From positions 1 through 64,000 of the forward strand of contig JARBJD010000048.1 of the NCBI GenBank assembly GCA_033064195.1: a stretch of 64,000 nt of DNA, read 5' to 3'. A model generated the notes under the pieces. The model had not been told where the DNA came from. It saw only the letters and a program-made list of their open reading frames with translations, and made no database searches. A program made the translations under genes and the position numbers. This stretch comes from Blattamonas nauphoetae. Taxonomy: Eukaryota; Preaxostyla; Oxymonadida. Below are positions 27,636-39,386 of the stretch, in pieces (the first letter of the stretch is position 1; the number at the start of each line of letters is the position of its first letter).

Positions 27636-29368
27636 ATGCAAGATATTGAACGAATCGGTGTCGGAACATTTGCAGAAGTTTATTTAACACAACTTCCCGG
27701 AATGGACAGGAAGGTGGCTGTCAAGAAAATCCTCCAAGACAGAAACTTCAAAGTCTCTTCAATTTCTTCTTCTTCACAGGATGTCGTCGACATGTTCTGT
27801 TGACTATTGCCTTCTTAGAATCGTGAAATCCAGATCATGAAAGTTTTGGATCATCCAAATTGTGTCAAGATGCACAACTACTTCATCTCAGAAGAAAAAG
27901 GAGTTTGCTCATCATCCATCGATTTCATTCCTTTGAAGAGTCAAAACTCCTATCTCCATATTGTGATGGAATATGTTCCAATGACACTCGCCACTTTAAA
28001 CCAACAATACGTCCGAAAAGGACAACGTGTTCCTCTCAACCAACTGAGAGTATGTCCTCCTCATTTCACTTATGTCCGCACTGCCATCGTTCAGATCTTT
28101 GCTTATCAGCTCTTCCGTGCGTGTGCCTACATCCATGGATTTGGGATCGTTCATCGAGATCTCAAACCTCGTATGTCTCTTCTCTTTATCCCACATTTTT
28201 GTCCCTCCCGCTTAGAAAATGTTCTTGTTGATCCAGTGTCCAATGAACTTAAACTTTGTGATTTTGGAAGGTCTTCTTTTTCGCCGAATCATCTCTCCAG
28301 TGCCAAAGTCATCCAAGAGGGAGATCAAAGCATCTGCTACATCTGCTCTCGTTTCTACCGTGCTCCTGAACTTGTGTTTGGTGCAGTACACTACGGATCC
28401 TCGTCAGGTATCCACATCTTCTCGTTCATCTCATTTCTCAACTTAGACATGTGGAGCATTGGATGCATCATCGCTGAACTTCTTCTTGGACGTCCTCTGT
28501 TTCAAGGAAACAGCAACGACGAACAGATGCGAATGATTGTTCAGGCTTTTGGCACACCAACACCGGAAGACATGGATCAAATGAGATCACGTTACGCCTG
28601 CCCTTATCCAAATTTAAAGCCAGCCATCTTTTCCAGAGTCTGACATTTTCTTCTTCAGATTGTTGTAGCTCTTCCCGAGTCACGCTTCGCCTGTCGTCGT
28701 CGATTTACTCTCAAAACTTCTTATCTATTCTCCATCACAACGAATGACAGCCGCCGAGGTCTGTTGTCATTCATTTTTTTAGTGTCCATCCTGAATAGGC
28801 ACTTACTCATCCTTTTTTTGACTCGCTCTCGGATTGTGTCCCAGATGTCTCCGCAACCAACCAAAATACGACACAAAATGTCCCCCCACTTTTTAATTTC
28901 CTTGATTCCGAAATGGAAATGAACGGGCCAATTCTTCACTCAATTTGGTCGAAACATGAATCACGTTTCCCTGAACCACAACTTGTGGGAACTTCCCCTT
29001 CCAAACTCGATCAGTTTCCCAACCAAGACGATTCATCAGACTCTATCTCGCCCACTCATCTCCCATCTTCGCCTCCACGCACCGTATTCCTTCCTCCACC
29101 GTTGGCCGATCCCTCCTCCACCGGGAAGATGGACCAGCTCACCATTTCTGTTCCAGCTGAAAATATAGCCTCTCGCCATGCGGGAATCTTGATTGTCCCA
29201 CCGAATACGGCGAAGTCGTCGCTTGGATCAAACCATACACCTCTTTCGCCCGGCTCCCACAAATCCCATCAGACACTCTCGCCGTCGCAACAATTCCATT
29301 TTACGTTTCCTCTTCCAGGTGATCCACAACCATCCCTTCCTCTCAAACCGAGGAAACCAAACAAATGA
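27636..29368 (+). CDS. GSK-3/shaggy-like protein kinase, nine exons
   Basis: Joining nine exons gives 466 residues that align with GSK-3 without gaps across exon joints. Visible are the glycine loop GVGTFAEVY, VAVKKIL (ATP Lys), NREIQIMK, HRDLKPQN, DFGSAK, the activation-loop ICYICSRFYRAPEL with the GSK-3-type tyrosine, and DMWSIGCIIAELL. Introns are 27753-27818, 27903-27938, 28050-28094, 28171-28215, 28271-28300, 28408-28446, 28638-28668 and 28759-28798 (30-66 nt). The exon sum is divisible by three. The C-terminal ~160 residues are a Pro/Ser-rich tail. The ATG at 27636 is the first in frame, but an upstream exon is possible. GSK-3 kinases phosphorylate primed substrates in growth and cell-fate signalling. 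Confidence 0.88.
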
Positions 29369-29539
29369 TCCCTGCTTAACCTGTTTGACTGTCTCTACGC
29401 GAATCACTTGATTATTTTCTTTTCGTTTGCTACCTATTTCTCTTTTTGATTGCCCGGACACGATTCGAGATATTACTCAATCCGATCTGGGTCAAAAATT
29501 TAATAATTTGTCTGATCATCCTCATTTTGTCACCTTGAC

Positions 29540-30545
29540 ATGTCTTCGGTTCCGTGGTATGTCCCAATCATTGGACAATTGAATGTCAACCCAGAGGTCA
29601 AATCAAAGCTTGATTCATTGTATTCTTCTCACGAAGAATTCATCGCGGCCATTGTCTCATTTGTTGAATATGACATCGACCAAAGTATCACAGACATCCA
29701 TGGGAGCGACCCCTCTCTCAAAGAGATGACAAAGCCTGTGATTGAACTCCTCTGTCTGTCTTTTTATCGACTTATCCAATCTAGCCTCATCAATCAAACA
29801 ACGCTTCCAATCGGCTTCACAGTTCAATCCTCCCTCCTTTACGACCCCGTCCTCTCAATATCCTCCTCTTGCCACCATTTCTCCCACTCAGCCCACCACA
29901 TTCACTCAGATTTCTGACCTGAAAGGAGACGAGCCAGAGACCCCACCATTTCAGACTCCATACCAACCAGTCCCTCAACCCACTCAAAACATTCAATTCC
30001 AAGCGGCTTTTCAACAGCCCATTCCCCGCCAGCTCGTTCAGAATGATCTTTCTCAACCGCCACCCTCCCACGCCCCTCATGTTTATGCTTCTCCCATTGT
30101 TTATCCACCACAGCCACCACCAAACCCTCCATCGAACCCACAGATCCTCTCGTCGACAATGAGTACAACTCCCACTCACCTTCACCTCACCTCTAATCCA
30201 CCATCACATGGCTATCAAATGAACCCTCCACTCGATACAACTCGCATGAATCTTCCAATGACGAGTATTCATCACGTTCCTCTGCAGGACCAGCAATTTG
30301 GGGTGTCTCAGATTGCTCAACCGCCTTTCAGCCACCCCCAAATTCCTCACCCACCATTCAATCAACCCATTCATCCACAACCGCAACCACAACATCTTTC
30401 CTCATATCTTCCTCCACCAATGCACCCCCATCCGCCAGAACCGTATCATGAAACTATCTCTCAGCCACAACCTCAAATCCATCCTCCATATCCCCAAGAA
30501 TATCCCATAAACAATGCCCAACCTCCTCACTCAACTCTGCCATGA
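29540..30545 (+). CDS. Proline/glutamine-rich protein, two exons, unrecognised
   Basis: Exon 1 (29540-29753) encodes a helical head (MSSVPWYVPIIGQLNVNP onward). A 31 nt GT-AG intron (29754-29784) joins it in phase to a long Pro/Gln/His-rich exon ending at the TGA at 30543. The tail has many PPQP, HPPF and QPQP runs and is certainly disordered. Such tails are found in RNA-binding, splicing and signalling adaptors. No domain is recognised in the head. The intron is inferred from frame continuity and its size, which matches those in the neighbouring kinase gene. Confidence 0.6.
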
Positions 30546-30735
30546 CATTTATGTTTCCTTTGTTGATTCAATCAGAGTTATAGGAGCTTCTTGTGACGCC
30601 TTGGCACTTTCGTTATTGAGCGTTGGATTTTGCTTCCAACATTCGACCTGTTTTGCTTGCATTCACTTCATGATCTATTCTCTATATTTTTATCCATTAC
30701 ACAGAGAATGGTGTGAAAATCCCATTTTTCATGAG

Positions 30736-33700
30736 ATGCCAAAAAATGTGACTCCAATCCCATCGTCCATCGATATTGTAACTCACCCAGCATTTTGGAC
30801 GAAAGTAAAGGCCCTCTTAGATATTCACATGCTCAGTGAAGACAGTCTTCTTTCTCTTCACGCAACTCTCTCGTCAAAGCACCGTTCCTTCAACTATCGC
30901 TCGAGCATTGAGTTATCTGAAGCATCATTCCTCACCTCGTGTGTTTTTTCTCCAGTTCTTGACCTTCTTTATGGGTATATTAGACCCGGAGGAGTGAGTG
31001 GAAGCCTTCTCTTCTCGCCAGTCCTTGAACACCCTCTCAATCCAACACAATACGAGGCCTGCCACCATCTTATTCTCTCAATGATCGATTCCATCCGAAA
31101 TGGGTCATATCTCACCACAATTCAACTCATTACCCAGTTCCTCTTCCTTTTGTCACATGACGAGTCGTCCCAGACCATCTCATACGCCTCATTCATTCCA
31201 CTCTTTCGCCCGCCGAAATTTCAAATCACCAAACAGAAGCAACCGCTTACTTCTAAGTTTTCGGAACATGATCTAAAGCTCATTACAGCTGGGCGATCTG
31301 GAATCTATCTGTTTGATGAAGATTCATCAACGGTTCTTCCTTTATCGAGGCTAAAAACCATGCTTTCCTCAGACAATACCAAGAGCTCATCTCTGTTGAA
31401 GCTTTCTTTTCTTGTCTTTGAACCTTTTGTCGGGTCACAGACTTTCTCAAGTTTCTTCAACAACTTTCTGTTTGCGCTCGGGATTACTCTGAAGGAATGC
31501 GAAACTCAATCTATTTCTGTTGTATTCAATGCTTTTTACGACAGCACCCCGCCCAATAGCTTTTTTATTGAGGGAGTCATCTCAGCAACACAATTCTCAA
31601 TTTCTTCGGCACAGCCGACCTCTGTCATGCCTCACCTCATCCGTACCCCAAACTCTCTGCAAATAAAACAATATTCTGAACGTAATCTTCATTCAAGCAC
31701 GCCTCATTCATCCCAAACTACTCAAACTGACACTCCTGAACCGCTCTCCGTGCAACCGCTTGAACCATATCTCTCTTCAACCACGTTCTCTCTCAGCACG
31801 GACGATGACTATGAGTCCAGATTGTCAGACTTTTCTCCCAAATTGGCGATCCCACAGCCAATGCACTTTCAGCCGCAAGACCTCGCGGTCCTCCGCGGAC
31901 ATTCGCCTTCGTCGATGGACGGGTCTGAAGTGGAACTGGTTGATGCGTCTGATCAGCCTCCTCCCACCTCCATCTTCGGTCACAGTGGCATACACCAGCT
32001 CCAACACTCTTCCACCGCGTCCACCAGCCTACCCACGCTGATGAGCCCCGATGGACTCCTTGCACAGCTGCACACCATCTTCGCCCTCCCACAACAATAC
32101 CTCTTCTTCCCAAAATTGTTCTCGGTGGGGTCGGCTGGGACAAGCACCTTTTCGGTCTCGCTGCATCTGCAGAAAACGCAAGACGCTCCTCCCTTCCACC
32201 CGCCTTCGGTTTACGTTCCTCTGCCGCCCATCACACAAGACACGAAGTTCTTCCCTCCCTCCTTCGTTTCTGTTCGAACCCTTCTCTCTGAATATTCAAC
32301 TGCTTCCCCATCCCCTCCCACGCGCACCTCGATCACCTCGTCGTCTTCCATCAAATCACCCTCTCTTCCCAAATCAGGCCCCTTCCGGCCTCCTCCTCTC
32401 TCCACCAGTCCCGTCACGCCTCTGCCCACTCCCGTCGACCCTCGCAGTCGCGCGCACAGTCAGGCGAGCACGACCAAGCCACTCATCATCGCCTCGCCAG
32501 GCACGCCCGTCCCGTTTCTGGGGCTCTCGCTGGCGCAGCTGATCGTGGCCTGCAACAAGTCGACGAGGCTCACATCACCCGACGTCAACTCAACCAAGTC
32601 GGCACCGATGATGCCTGGCGCCTTCCGCAACCATCTCCTCACCGCCCTGTACAACCAGGTGCTGGCCGCCCTTTCAATGAAGACGTCACCAACACACTTC
32701 CTGTCAACAACTGCGTACCTTCTGAACACGTGTCTGTTTCTGTTCAGCATCACCTGTCTTGTCTCCGACACTTCTCCCAGTTTGAGTGCACAGTCGTCGT
32801 TTGGGTCAGAGCGGCGTGCTTCGCTCTTCGGTGGCCCGTCTCGTGCTCCGCCTCTTTCCACGCTGTACAAGCAGCCCTTGCAGTACCTCATCTCGCTTCT
32901 TCTTCACCACATTGCGTTGTTTCTGTTCAACCGCTTTCTGCTTCCATTCGCCACCCACAAAGTTGTCGAGTCGTTGGACTTGACTGTTTCCCAGACGATG
33001 CCTTCGAAGAAGCTGACAGTGAATCCTCGCTCAGACTCGCTCTCAACAGGCTCGCAGTTCCTCACACGCTCTCCGTCGCTCACATCGCTCCTCTCAGCCA
33101 CGTCGTCCTCGCTGCTCTTCCCCACCTCTGATTTGTACTTCAACCCTGTCCCGCCATCGACGCCAGCGACCAAAGCTGTGCCTGTCATGAAGCTGCAGTC
33201 TTCCGTCAAGCCACCCCCTCCCTCGCGCTCTCACAGCTTCTCTCGGTCGGCCTCGTCGAAGAAGGAGGTTCCGCAGAGCAAGGCTCAGATCCCGTTCACG
33301 TCTGTCTCTTCTACTCCCGTCCCACAACCCCATCTCCAGCCCTCTCCCTCCCCTTCGCCCCTCCCTTCCCCCATCCAGTCAAACGCCTTTGCGAACGTGC
33401 AAGCGTCGACCACGTCGTCGGTGAACGTCCACTGCTTCATCACTCGACTGGAGATGATCGACGACGACGACATCTCGACGGGGATGTCGATGGACGACCT
33501 GGTGTTCCCATCGACGCGGCAGAACGGGCACAAGAAGATCAGATTGGAGGAGCTGCTCGGAGCACTGTCGGAAGCACAGGAGCTGTTGCAGAGTCAGACC
33601 ACACAACCAAGCGACCCCGACGACGATCACTTTGAATCGCCCAACCCAACATGCACTCTCTTCCCGCCGGCTGCTGTGGACGCCATCATGTGCGAGCTCC

Positions 33701-34812
33701 TTCTGATCTTCTCGACGAAGCTGACCGAAGCACTTCTTCAACCACCATTCGGGTTTTCGATGACGCGCGGATTCCAGCTGCATCTGTTCGTGTCCGAGCT
33801 GATCGACTGGGCCGCAAAGAACCTCACGCACGTCCAGCCGTTCGGGGCATACGCAACGAACCGCGAGCTCTCGACCATCGACCCATTCATCGCTGTGGTG
33901 CGGACAGACAACGGCGAGACAGTCACCCCAATCCCCCACCAGCCCTACCCGATTGTGTCGTCGTCGCTGCCAGCACTGTTCTCGTCGCTTGCTGAACTCT
34001 CGTTCATTCTTCTATCAAAGCCGTCACAGTTCACTTCTGTGTCTTCTCGCGCCCTTGTGACACCATCGTTCTCGCTGGAAGCGATTCTGCATGTGTTCAC
34101 TAGATTCAGCGTGTGTCATTTCAACAAGACACTTCCCGACCACGCCACAATCCAAATGCTCACATCGGAGAAGGTCGTTGCTGATCGAGCGCGCGGACGG
34201 AAGAGCGATCGAGACCGAGCGATGGCCGACATGATGCAGACACTGTCCGACTGTCCGCGCGCGGAAGAAGTTGTTGTGGACGAGACTGACCCCGAACTGA
34301 AGCTGGTGCTCCAACAGCTGGGCGAGGACACAGGAATCTTCAAATCCCCTCGACGTTCGTACGACGACGAGGAGAAGCCAGTCGTGCACCCCCCGCGCGA
34401 TGCACAGAGCATGCCGGAGATGAGCATGCACACAACGTCTTCGTCGGTCCAAAAGATGAAAGTTGGGACATATCTGTCTTCCTCCAACCGCTCGCACAGC
34501 ATTCGGGCAGAGACTCGTCAGCTGCTGACCGTGATCGAAGCGGACAGTGAAGGCCACACAGTCAACCAGCAGCTGATGGACGTGTCCACGAGGCTGTACG
34601 AAGAGATGATGGATAGGGCCGGATCGACAAACCTGAACATTTCCATTCCTGTCACTCCAATCTCGTCTATTCTTGGAAAGACAACCCAACGGTTCTTCAA
34701 CGACTCGTCGTACAAACTGCACGTGACCATCGTCAATCCGTACAACCAGCCAGATTCGCAGATCGTGCTTCAGACGTTGTTGTCACAGCTATCATATTCT
34801 TCATTTGGTTGA
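30736..34812 (+). CDS. Large protein with a possible DIL (myosin V tail-like) domain
   Basis: The frame is open from 30514, but the ATG at 30736 (MPKNVTPIPSSID) is the first that follows non-coding-looking DNA, giving about 1,358 residues. The N-terminal third is helical, the middle is Ser/Pro-rich and disordered, and the C-terminal part again looks helical. A pair of segments, PLQYLISLLLHHIALFLFNRFLLP and, farther on, LIFSTKLTEALL...GFSMTRGFQLHLFVSELIDWA, resembles the bundle of DIL domains in class V myosin tails and afadin, where LFN-LL and a later E-W pattern recur. DIL domains bind cargo adaptors. The similarity is weak. Further introns near 30.5-30.7 kb cannot be excluded. Confidence 0.5.
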   Translation: MPKNVTPIPSSIDIVTHPAFWTKVKALLDIHMLSEDSLLSLHATLSSKHRSFNYRSSIELSEASFLTSCVFSPVLDLLYGYIRPGGVSGSLLFSPVLEHPLNPTQYEACHHLILSMIDSIRNGSYLTTIQLITQFLFLLSHDESSQTISYASFIPLFRPPKFQITKQKQPLTSKFSEHDLKLITAGRSGIYLFDEDSSTVLPLSRLKTMLSSDNTKSSSLLKLSFLVFEPFVGSQTFSSFFNNFLFALGITLKECETQSISVVFNAFYDSTPPNSFFIEGVISATQFSISSAQPTSVMPHLIRTPNSLQIKQYSERNLHSSTPHSSQTTQTDTPEPLSVQPLEPYLSSTTFSLSTDDDYESRLSDFSPKLAIPQPMHFQPQDLAVLRGHSPSSMDGSEVELVDASDQPPPTSIFGHSGIHQLQHSSTASTSLPTLMSPDGLLAQLHTIFALPQQYLFFPKLFSVGSAGTSTFSVSLHLQKTQDAPPFHPPSVYVPLPPITQDTKFFPPSFVSVRTLLSEYSTASPSPPTRTSITSSSSIKSPSLPKSGPFRPPPLSTSPVTPLPTPVDPRSRAHSQASTTKPLIIASPGTPVPFLGLSLAQLIVACNKSTRLTSPDVNSTKSAPMMPGAFRNHLLTALYNQVLAALSMKTSPTHFLSTTAYLLNTCLFLFSITCLVSDTSPSLSAQSSFGSERRASLFGGPSRAPPLSTLYKQPLQYLISLLLHHIALFLFNRFLLPFATHKVVESLDLTVSQTMPSKKLTVNPRSDSLSTGSQFLTRSPSLTSLLSATSSSLLFPTSDLYFNPVPPSTPATKAVPVMKLQSSVKPPPPSRSHSFSRSASSKKEVPQSKAQIPFTSVSSTPVPQPHLQPSPSPSPLPSPIQSNAFANVQASTTSSVNVHCFITRLEMIDDDDISTGMSMDDLVFPSTRQNGHKKIRLEELLGALSEAQELLQSQTTQPSDPDDDHFESPNPTCTLFPPAAVDAIMCELLLIFSTKLTEALLQPPFGFSMTRGFQLHLFVSELIDWAAKNLTHVQPFGAYATNRELSTIDPFIAVVRTDNGETVTPIPHQPYPIVSSSLPALFSSLAELSFILLSKPSQFTSVSSRALVTPSFSLEAILHVFTRFSVCHFNKTLPDHATIQMLTSEKVVADRARGRKSDRDRAMADMMQTLSDCPRAEEVVVDETDPELKLVLQQLGEDTGIFKSPRRSYDDEEKPVVHPPRDAQSMPEMSMHTTSSSVQKMKVGTYLSSSNRSHSIRAETRQLLTVIEADSEGHTVNQQLMDVSTRLYEEMMDRAGSTNLNISIPVTPISSILGKTTQRFFNDSSYKLHVTIVNPYNQPDSQIVLQTLLSQLSYSSFG

Positions 34813-34889
34813 TTCTTTATTAGCGTTCTCCATTCTCGTTCCATGTGCACTTCGTTTTTTCCGTCTTTTTCTTTTGCCGTTCTCTCATA

Positions 34890-35311
34890 TGGGAGAAAAT
34901 TTTTGAAAACTTGGCAGCGTACCCACGCTCTTAATGGAGATGTATACCACATTTTTTTATCTTTTTCAGAATGAAGAGGACTCTGACTGCATAAATCAAA
35001 AAAATTTTTGTGTTTCGGGATAGATTAAAAAAACAGTTGAAAAAACGATCTAAGCAGTAAAACTGAAATTTGTATCATGGCAACATCTTATTTTTCCTTT
35101 TAAGTTTATTTTAATCAATTGCTAGACGAAAAAAATCCTAAAGAGTGAGAAAACGAGAGATAAACAAAATGGACCATTTCTTGTTGCTATCAACAAAATC
35201 ATGAAATGAACCGTCGAATCATGTTCATTCACGACACCTCCTCGACTATGCAAAGTTTGAAAAAAGTGGTACGGAGGCTGGTTTTTGCAAGTTTTCAAAA
35301 ATTTTCTCCCA
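34890..35311. mobile_element. Mariner-like MITE, 422 bp, TA target duplication
   Basis: The ends are inverted copies: TGGGAGAAAATTTTTGAAA at the left and its complement at the right, about 24 bp in all, with weaker similarity continuing inward. TA lies directly outside both ends (34888-34889 and 35312-35313). It encodes nothing. It sits in the spacer just upstream of the importin-beta gene and could affect that promoter. Confidence 0.75.
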
Positions 35312-35368
35312 TATTGAGTTTGGCAAAAAGATCTCACCCACGTTTCTTGTTTATTCTGATATCTTCTC

Positions 35369-38300
35369 ATGGAACAGAGTCCGGGTCAAACGTATAGTCT
35401 CTCCATGATGGATAGTGATCGTAATTTGTTTGTTTCAATCCTGCTCGGGACACTTAGACACGGTATGACCTCATCTTTCTTATCTCTCTCAGAAACTGTA
35501 AACCAGGCTCAATCTATCCTCAGCAGCTTCGAAAATGAAAATATTGTGTGTTATTTTCCTGAATATCAACGCGGTTTCTCCGTATAGGAACAATATTGCG
35601 TTCTATTGTCCGATGAATTAGGGAACGAGAACTCTCCAGACTTCAATTCTCGGATTGTCGCTGGTGGTCAGCTCAAGAATATGGTGAAAGCACAGGTATC
35701 TTTCTATCTCAATATGATCTAAATGTCCTCCATAGGGTAGAAACGAGAAAGATGCGAAAGCGAACCTATGGTTGGGATTTCAGCCTGAAAATCGAGTTCG
35801 AATCACAGACAATGTGTGCTGATTGATCATGATCATCTCCATTCAAGGCTAAACGAGCACTTCAATCAACAATCATACAGGTAGCTAATTCTGCAGCACT
35901 CGTAATCTCAGCGATCGGCGTCATCGAGGTTCAAAGAGGAGTGGACACTTCTCTCATCATGGAATTGCTCAAAAACATCCAGACCATTCAAACTGTTGAC
36001 ACAGACTTGCTTCCTAAAATCATTCAAGTCGGAAATGACCCAAACACACAGAGTCAAAACCCTTCCCTTCTTCCAACTCTCCTTTCTCAACATCGGCTTA
36101 ACATGAACCTGAAGCGTGCATCAATCACATCACTTCGATATCTGTGTGAAGATCTACCGATTGTCTGCCTGGAGAAGTTCCAAGACGAACTGTTAACAAT
36201 CATCGTAAGCACGTCACTCGATTATGCCAAAGTGTACCGCGATGAATCAGACGATGAAGCTGAAGTGGAAGCACTGTCTGCACTGCAGATTCTTCTTCCA
36301 GCAGTGCACGAGCGGATGTCTCAGAAGGGGCCTCGCGACATGATCATCAAGACGATTATGGGTCCTCTAGTGGCCATCCCGGAGCAAGGCCAGCCAGACA
36401 GGCAGTATGACCATCGTGTGAAGGGATATCGATGCCTGATCGACCTGGCCGACCTGTATTATCCGTTCATCACAGAATACGCCGAAACGATCTTCGAATG
36501 CACAATCAGCACCATCAAGAAGGACCAAAGCGAGATTATTTCGCTGGCAATTGAAGTTTGGAATGCGATCGTGTCGTTTGAAGCGTCGCTGAAGTTCAGA
36601 AACAGATTCCCGGAGCGAGCGAGGATGACAGTTGGACAATACTTTGCGAACACACACCCGATCGAACGGAATGCGGGTCTGACGGAGAAAGGGGCGGACC
36701 AGCTGACGAACCTGATGATGGAGACGATCCTGAGTGTCGACGAGGCGGATGATCCAACTTCGCGTCCAGACATTTCAGCTGCGCTGTCGCTGCTGTCGTC
36801 GATTCTGAGTGCAGTGGACTCAGACGAGCTCTTCACCAAGCTGAGTTCGTTTGTCCTGTCGAACCTGGTGATGGTGAGCGGGCAGGGGCAGAGTGTGCTG
36901 TCAGTCCAGCCCTGCGAGCAAGCGCCGTCGTTCAACTGTCGAGCAGGATCGGTGTATGTGCTTATTCTGATGGTGATGGGGACGATCATGGGATGGTCGA
37001 ATCTGCGACGAGAAGAGGACCTGCTGGAGTCTCTCCGGACGACGCCTGACGCGAAGAGCGCGTTTGAGGCTCGATCGAATCAGGCCACGCAGCACTCGCA
37101 GACTCTGAATGGGTTTGTGAAAGAGGCATTCAACATTCTTCTTCAGGGCATGCTGGGCGACGATTCATATGCAGTGCGGACAGCTTGTGCGTTTGCTGTG
37201 CACACAATCTGCGCTGAACTGCCGTTTCTGGTGATCCCGGAGAAAGTGACGCTGCGAGAGGTGGACGAGAAGTGGATGCAGACGATGGTGTCCCTCCAAC
37301 AAGGCCTGACCTCGACCGACTCGTTAGTAGCACGGGAATCAGCAGCGTCGATCAAAACACTGGCTCGGACGTGCACAGACGAACAGCGGAAGAAGCCATA
37401 CAACTTTGTGAACCAGATGCTGGGACAGCTGTACGAACCGTTATTTGGGATTCTGGCGCGAGGCGATGCGGGTGACGGAGCGCTTCTGGTGACACAATCG
37501 ACGCGGGCAATGGAAGAGATGATCAACAACTGCGGACTGGCAGCGAGAGTGGAGCTGTCGCGGAAGTTGGGGGCAGTGCTGGACGAGATGACGACAAACC
37601 AGAACCAACCAGTTGGGCTGCTGACAGCCGAACTGACCATCATCAAGCTGACGACACTGAAGATCGAGCACTCAATCCAGTCCCACTTCTCAAAACTGGC
37701 GGGAGTGTTGGCCAGGCTGACCCAAATCAACGACATGACGTTCCAGCAGACACTTCTGGACACGCTGAACATTGTGGCCCACTTCTCGAGTCCCTACGAC
37801 ACCTCGTTCTTCGAATCACTCGGCCCTTATTTAATGACCTGCCTCAGCCAGGATCAGATCTGGCCCATCCAACGGACGGCGCTGGATGTGATTGCGATGT
37901 TTGCAATGCAGCTGGAAGGGCGATTCGCACCGTTCGTTGCCACAGTGCTACCTCCGATCTGCGAGATGTTCACGAGACAGACACAAGTTCCTGGTCATGT
38001 TGGGCTTGCTGTGGACGAGCGGGTGCTCCCGTCAGCGCTGATGTGCATCTCGGACACGATGCTGTCCACACACGTGCCGTGTCTGTTCATGTTGGAACCG
38101 ATTCTGAACATCATCCGACTGGCACTTCAGACACCGATGAACCTGGACGCGCCGAGGGAGCGCCGAGCAAACGTCGTTGAGTTGTATTCCAACGCTCTGC
38201 AGACACTCATCACAATTTACAAGAAGTTCACCCCGCAAGCAGCGACAACGCCAGAACTGCAGGCAGCGTACCAGTTCCTGGAACACACGTACTGCCCGGC

Positions 38301-38622
38301 GTTCATCGGAATCCTGTCCGAGCTGTGCATGAGCATCACAACAGCTGTGGACGCATCGTTTGCAGGCGAGCACACACTCACCCATCTTGCGATGAGAACA
38401 GTCGACCTTATGGGGAACGACTTCATCGACACACTCGCGTCCACCTTCTCTTTGTTTCTGGACTCGTATCCGTCCTGCCAGCCACACTTCTTTGTGGGTG
38501 ATGACATTGTGTTTGGAATCAAGTTCCTGTTGAATGTGTGCAGTGCTGTCAAGTCAAGCTCAATCCAAAACAACATCCAACAGCTTCGACAAAAGGTTAC
38601 TCTTTTCCCTCTGAGTTCGTAG
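35369..38622 (+). CDS. Importin beta (karyopherin beta-1 type) nuclear transport receptor, five exons
   Basis: Five exons give 1,035 residues of helical HEAT repeats. The N-terminus contains RIVAGGQLKNMV, matching the importin-N box (R-x-A-A-x-x-L-K-N), and IGVIEV, the second HEAT repeat signature. The long last exon (from 35848) continues the array to KVTLFPLSS. Introns are 35463-35492, 35546-35587, 35696-35735 and 35814-35847 (30-42 nt); all fit in phase. The start at 35369 (or an inner ATG near 35405) is the first in frame. Importin beta carries cargo, alone or with importin alpha, through nuclear pores under Ran control. An importin-alpha-like gene lies at 53708-55931. Confidence 0.85.
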
Positions 38623-39112
38623 TGCAATTGGGATGTCGTCTTTTCGGACCCAGTGTCCTCGGACTTTCACATGTGAATCGACAACAAACAGAGAAATGAA
38701 TCCTCAATGATCCTCATCTGGCTTCTTCTTGTTTTGGAGCATAATATTCATTTTATATCACTTGATTTTGAACTCGCTCATCAGTGTTTTGCTCAAAACT
38801 GTTCGAAACCACTTTCAGAAATAAAAAACAATGGGCGACATTTATCGACCACTTCTAGTCAATATAATTAGATGTTGATGCCAATCATCACACAGCTCTT
38901 CGCTTTTCTCACATGTCTGAAAGTTGGAAACAAAACTTACCCTGCAGAGCGTTGGACTAGAGATGAGTCTGTCATTCTTCTTCGTTTTCATGATGTTGAA
39001 TCGAACAGTTATTATGACGGCGGATTTGGGGTTTATTACAACTTGTTGAAAACAGTCGATACTTCCACAATTAAGGAATGCGAAGGTGTCTCTGGCGCAG
39101 TCGCTGTTCGTA

Positions 39113-39330
39113 CAGGGTGGCCCAAAAGTCTGAAAAAAGAAAGGGCCGATCAACGACTGATTTGACAGATTCGAAGCTTTATCATGATTTCTCTTTTTCA
39201 CAACGTAACTGGCATTCTCATCATATTATCTCCCCTCAACATCATTGGCAAGAAATCCCTGTTTGAGTGCCAACAAGTGAGTCTTTGTCGCGATCGGCCC
39301 CTTTTCTTTTCAGACTTTTGGGCCACCCTG
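39113..39330. mobile_element. Tc1/mariner MITE, 218 bp, inside the MRH gene
   Basis: The ends are CAGGGTGGCCCAAAAGTCTG and its inverse, a classic mariner terminal pattern, and similarity extends about 40 bp. TA flanks both sides (39111-39112 and 39331-39332). Removing the element plus one TA restores CGT-ACA-AGC in the MRH reading frame. It encodes no protein. Confidence 0.85.
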
Positions 39331-39386
39331 TACAAGCTCTCTAAGACCTTACTGTACTGTGATAGGCTATAAATCCACAGAAAACA

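Noticed and set aside
30514-30735. Coding exon upstream of the DIL-like gene
   Set aside because: The frame is open but the composition is intron-like (long hydrophobic T-rich stretch) and it overlaps the end of the proline-rich gene.
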